Shown one piece after another: positions 62,497-64,000 of a stretch of DNA of 64,000 nucleotides. Source of the stretch: AB-137-C09 sp964458185 (lineage in GTDB: Bacteria; Pseudomonadota; Zetaproteobacteria; Mariprofundales; Mariprofundaceae). Under the pieces are notes generated by a model. The model was given only the letters and a program-made list of their open reading frames with translations, was not told where the DNA came from and searched no databases. The stretch is taken from positions 28,630 to 92,629 of the forward strand of contig CAYWFG010000003.1 in NCBI GenBank assembly GCA_964458185.1, read 5' to 3'. Position numbers and translations under genes: made by a program. Position 1 is the first letter of the stretch; each line of letters begins with the position of its first letter.

Positions 62497-63744
62497 TTAA
62501 AAATCAACCTGCGCACGCATTTGAAACACATCAGGACCAAAACCCGTTTGTGTAGGCGCAAGAGGCGAGCGATCCACCGAGCTATGGATCCAGTTAAACA
62601 TCCAGCGCACATGGGAATGAGGGTACCAGTTTAATGCTACGGTAATGTTTTGTGCTTTACCACCCGCCACGCCAACATCTTCTAAATTCAACTGACTAAA
62701 ACGTGTCGCCAGCTCCCATGCGCCCCAGCCTTCGCCTTTGGCATTAAAGTTTTTTAGCGGATGGGTACGACCAAAGGTTCCTTCATCGACGGCATAAGAG
62801 CGTGATTCCCCTGTCATAAACCAACTTGCAGTGACATAATAACCACTAAATGCAGAACTTGGGGTTAATGCAGTCTGATATTTTACACTGCTATGAATAT
62901 ATTCTGTTTGCAATGATAACGAATTCATCACTCCCGCAAGTTCCAGACCGTATTGAAAAACATTTTTAATATTGGTTAAATTACCTGTATCAACAAAGCG
63001 CATGCCTGTGATATGCGATTCAGGACGCGCCCGAAAACGTGCTTTTCGATTGGAGTTTGGCAAACGATAATTGATGCTTGTACCCAAATGTAAAATGCGG
63101 TTTGAGGCATGAAACGGGGCAATACTCAAACGTGCCGAAGCATCAAATTTGGAGTCAATATTTCGTGTTGTACCCGCAGCATTATTGGTATACACCCCTG
63201 CCACAGCGCCCCAATCATCGCCGTGGGAAAGCATGCTCAAGCCCATGCTGCGCCCTGGTGCAAAGGTGTTGTTCATGGCACGTTCCATGAATATAATATA
63301 TTTAGAACTGGTATTATCTTCCATGCTAAAAGGCTGAACGCTGCTGCCAAGGCGAATCGCTACAGGAAGACCTCGGTATTCAAGGTACATATCTTTCACG
63401 CTCACGCCGTTGCCTGCAAAATCATATTGGGCTTTGTAATGAAAATCACCAAATACACCCTTGGCAAACAAACGAGAACGACGAACTTCCGCACCATTGG
63501 CAAGATCTATGCCTTGTGGGTCTTTGTAGGCAGCAAAATCAACCTGAATGCGACCACCGATAATAAACTTTTTCTTTTGTTGCTTGTTTTCTTTTTTAAT
63601 GTCTTTGGCTTCATCGGCGGTTAATACGCCTTTGGCAGTAAGAATGTCTACCAGAGCAGTCTCTTTTGCTGTTGCTAAGGTACTATTGTTGACCGTTGCT
63701 GCCAGCAACAATATGGGTAATGCATACAATGTATGGATATTCAT
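62497..63744 (-). CDS. OprP/OprO-like outer-membrane porin
   Basis: 415 residues with a signal peptide (MNIHTLYALPILLLAAT, cleaved near TLA) and a short coiled segment (about 25-60, VLTADEAKDIKKENKQQKKK). Sixteen or so beta strands with a C-terminal aromatic (QVDF) follow. IGGRIQVDFAAYKDP opens the barrel, as in the OprP/OprO phosphate-selective porin family. The ATG complementary to 63744 has AAGGGAG 10 bases upstream; a longer frame to 63834 crosses the promoter region. It is the first gene of the Sia-like operon. Phosphate specificity is not proven by sequence. Confidence 0.82.
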   Translation of the reverse strand: MNIHTLYALPILLLAATVNNSTLATAKETALVDILTAKGVLTADEAKDIKKENKQQKKKFIIGGRIQVDFAAYKDPQGIDLANGAEVRRSRLFAKGVFGDFHYKAQYDFAGNGVSVKDMYLEYRGLPVAIRLGSSVQPFSMEDNTSSKYIIFMERAMNNTFAPGRSMGLSMLSHGDDWGAVAGVYTNNAAGTTRNIDSKFDASARLSIAPFHASNRILHLGTSINYRLPNSNRKARFRARPESHITGMRFVDTGNLTNIKNVFQYGLELAGVMNSLSLQTEYIHSSVKYQTALTPSSAFSGYYVTASWFMTGESRSYAVDEGTFGRTHPLKNFNAKGEGWGAWELATRFSQLNLEDVGVAGGKAQNITVALNWYPHSHVRWMFNWIHSSVDRSPLAPTQTGFGPDVFQMRAQVDF

Positions 63745-63800
63745 GAAATAAAACTCCCTTAAGCCGTTAAAAAAACGCCCTAGAATAATGATGGTTACTT

Positions 63801-63816
63801 TATATTGCGCAATATA
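63801..63816. promoter_or_regulatory. perfect 16-bp palindrome upstream of the porin/Sia-like operon
   Basis: TATATTGCGCAATATA is an exact inverted repeat 57 bases before the porin start. A TTGACT hexamer, readable as -35 on the minus strand, lies about 13 bases upstream of it, so the palindrome would overlap the promoter. It is a candidate operator; the regulator is unknown. Confidence 0.45.
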
Positions 63817-63916
63817 CTGCATAAAATAAGTCAAGCAAGCATTGCAACATTTTTTTGCTTCCTGATATTCGATAGGAACAGATGAACTGGCTGATTTCTC
63901 AAAAGAGCCATCAAGT

Positions 63917-64000
63917 GGGCTTCCCTTTTAAGACGGGACAGCTAGTAAAATCAATGGGTTACAGATAGCTCTTCGTTTTGACCTTCTTGGCAAAGGAAGC
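63917..64000 (+). repeat. family C repeat, left-end copy at window edge
   Basis: It begins GGGCTTCCCTTTTAAGACGG and continues with TAAAATCAATGGGTTA, matching the left half of the 40495 element over about 50 bases. The window ends before a right end could be seen. Bases 63745-63916 between it and the porin hold the promoter region only. Confidence 0.65.

Overview
The window is about 45% GC by eye and reads as the chromosome of a free-living Gram-negative proteobacterium. Supporting genes are an RND pump with a TolC-type partner, BamD, DegP, LpxL-type and heptosyltransferase LPS genes, and the miaB-phoH-ybeY-corC block. Gene content fits Gammaproteobacteria or Zetaproteobacteria; no rRNA or lineage marker here settles it, so the placement is inference. 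Nearly all genes are housekeeping, tightly packed, often overlapping by 1 to 11 bases.

Layout. 1-4957 (minus): efp, a TolC-like outer-membrane factor and an RND permease cut by the window edge. 5041-10218: an accessory island holding a PD-(D/E)XK (Rpn/transposase-type) nuclease and, divergently, a giant LRR-ROCO GTPase. It is bounded by two unrelated MITE-like elements and interrupted by a 100-N assembly gap inside the LRR array. 10305-21667 (plus): tRNA-Arg(CCT), maeB, ilvA, a Kef-type antiporter, miaA, hflX, tRNA-Thr(CGT) on the minus strand, a Trm112-like protein, an LpxL-type acyltransferase, a methyltransferase and two heptosyltransferases. 21684-28797: a small zinc-ribbon protein, an unrecognised 1353-residue membrane protein, a broken AAA ATPase fragment, bamD, a glutaredoxin-like protein and degP. 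28965-33802 (plus): a B12-binding radical SAM protein, a membrane protein, rplY behind a run of hairpins, pth and ychF. 33831-37333 (minus): cobO, argF, argD, pgeF. 37443-46332 (plus): truA, a UdgB-type glycosylase, cimA, miaB-phoH-ybeY-corC, trxB, a membrane protein and a YidD-like protein. 46386-56115 (minus): dnaX with an A9 slippage tract, a copper-type P-ATPase, a cytochrome c, a regulatory PTS (EI, HPr, EIIA-Man), recQ and tatD.

56176-63744 (minus) is the most unusual block. It is one apparent operon encoding a porin, a periplasmic solute-binding protein, a SiaB-like kinase, a SiaC-like partner protein, a SiaA-like membrane PP2C phosphatase, a second solute-binding protein and a soluble hybrid histidine kinase with two receiver domains and an HPt domain. 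The diguanylate cyclase SiaD of the known SiaABCD pathway is missing and the hybrid kinase occupies the output end. I propose a nutrient-sensing phospho-partner-switch feeding a phosphorelay.

Three families of short dispersed repeats are visible: a 164-bp element with GGCATCCTTCATATT ends, a 92-bp element with ACTGATGTTACGCA ends and AAGGTA flanks plus decayed copies, and a CGTCTTAAAAGGGAAGCCC repeat present seven times, almost always at gene 3' ends. There is no CRISPR array, rRNA, integrase or prophage.
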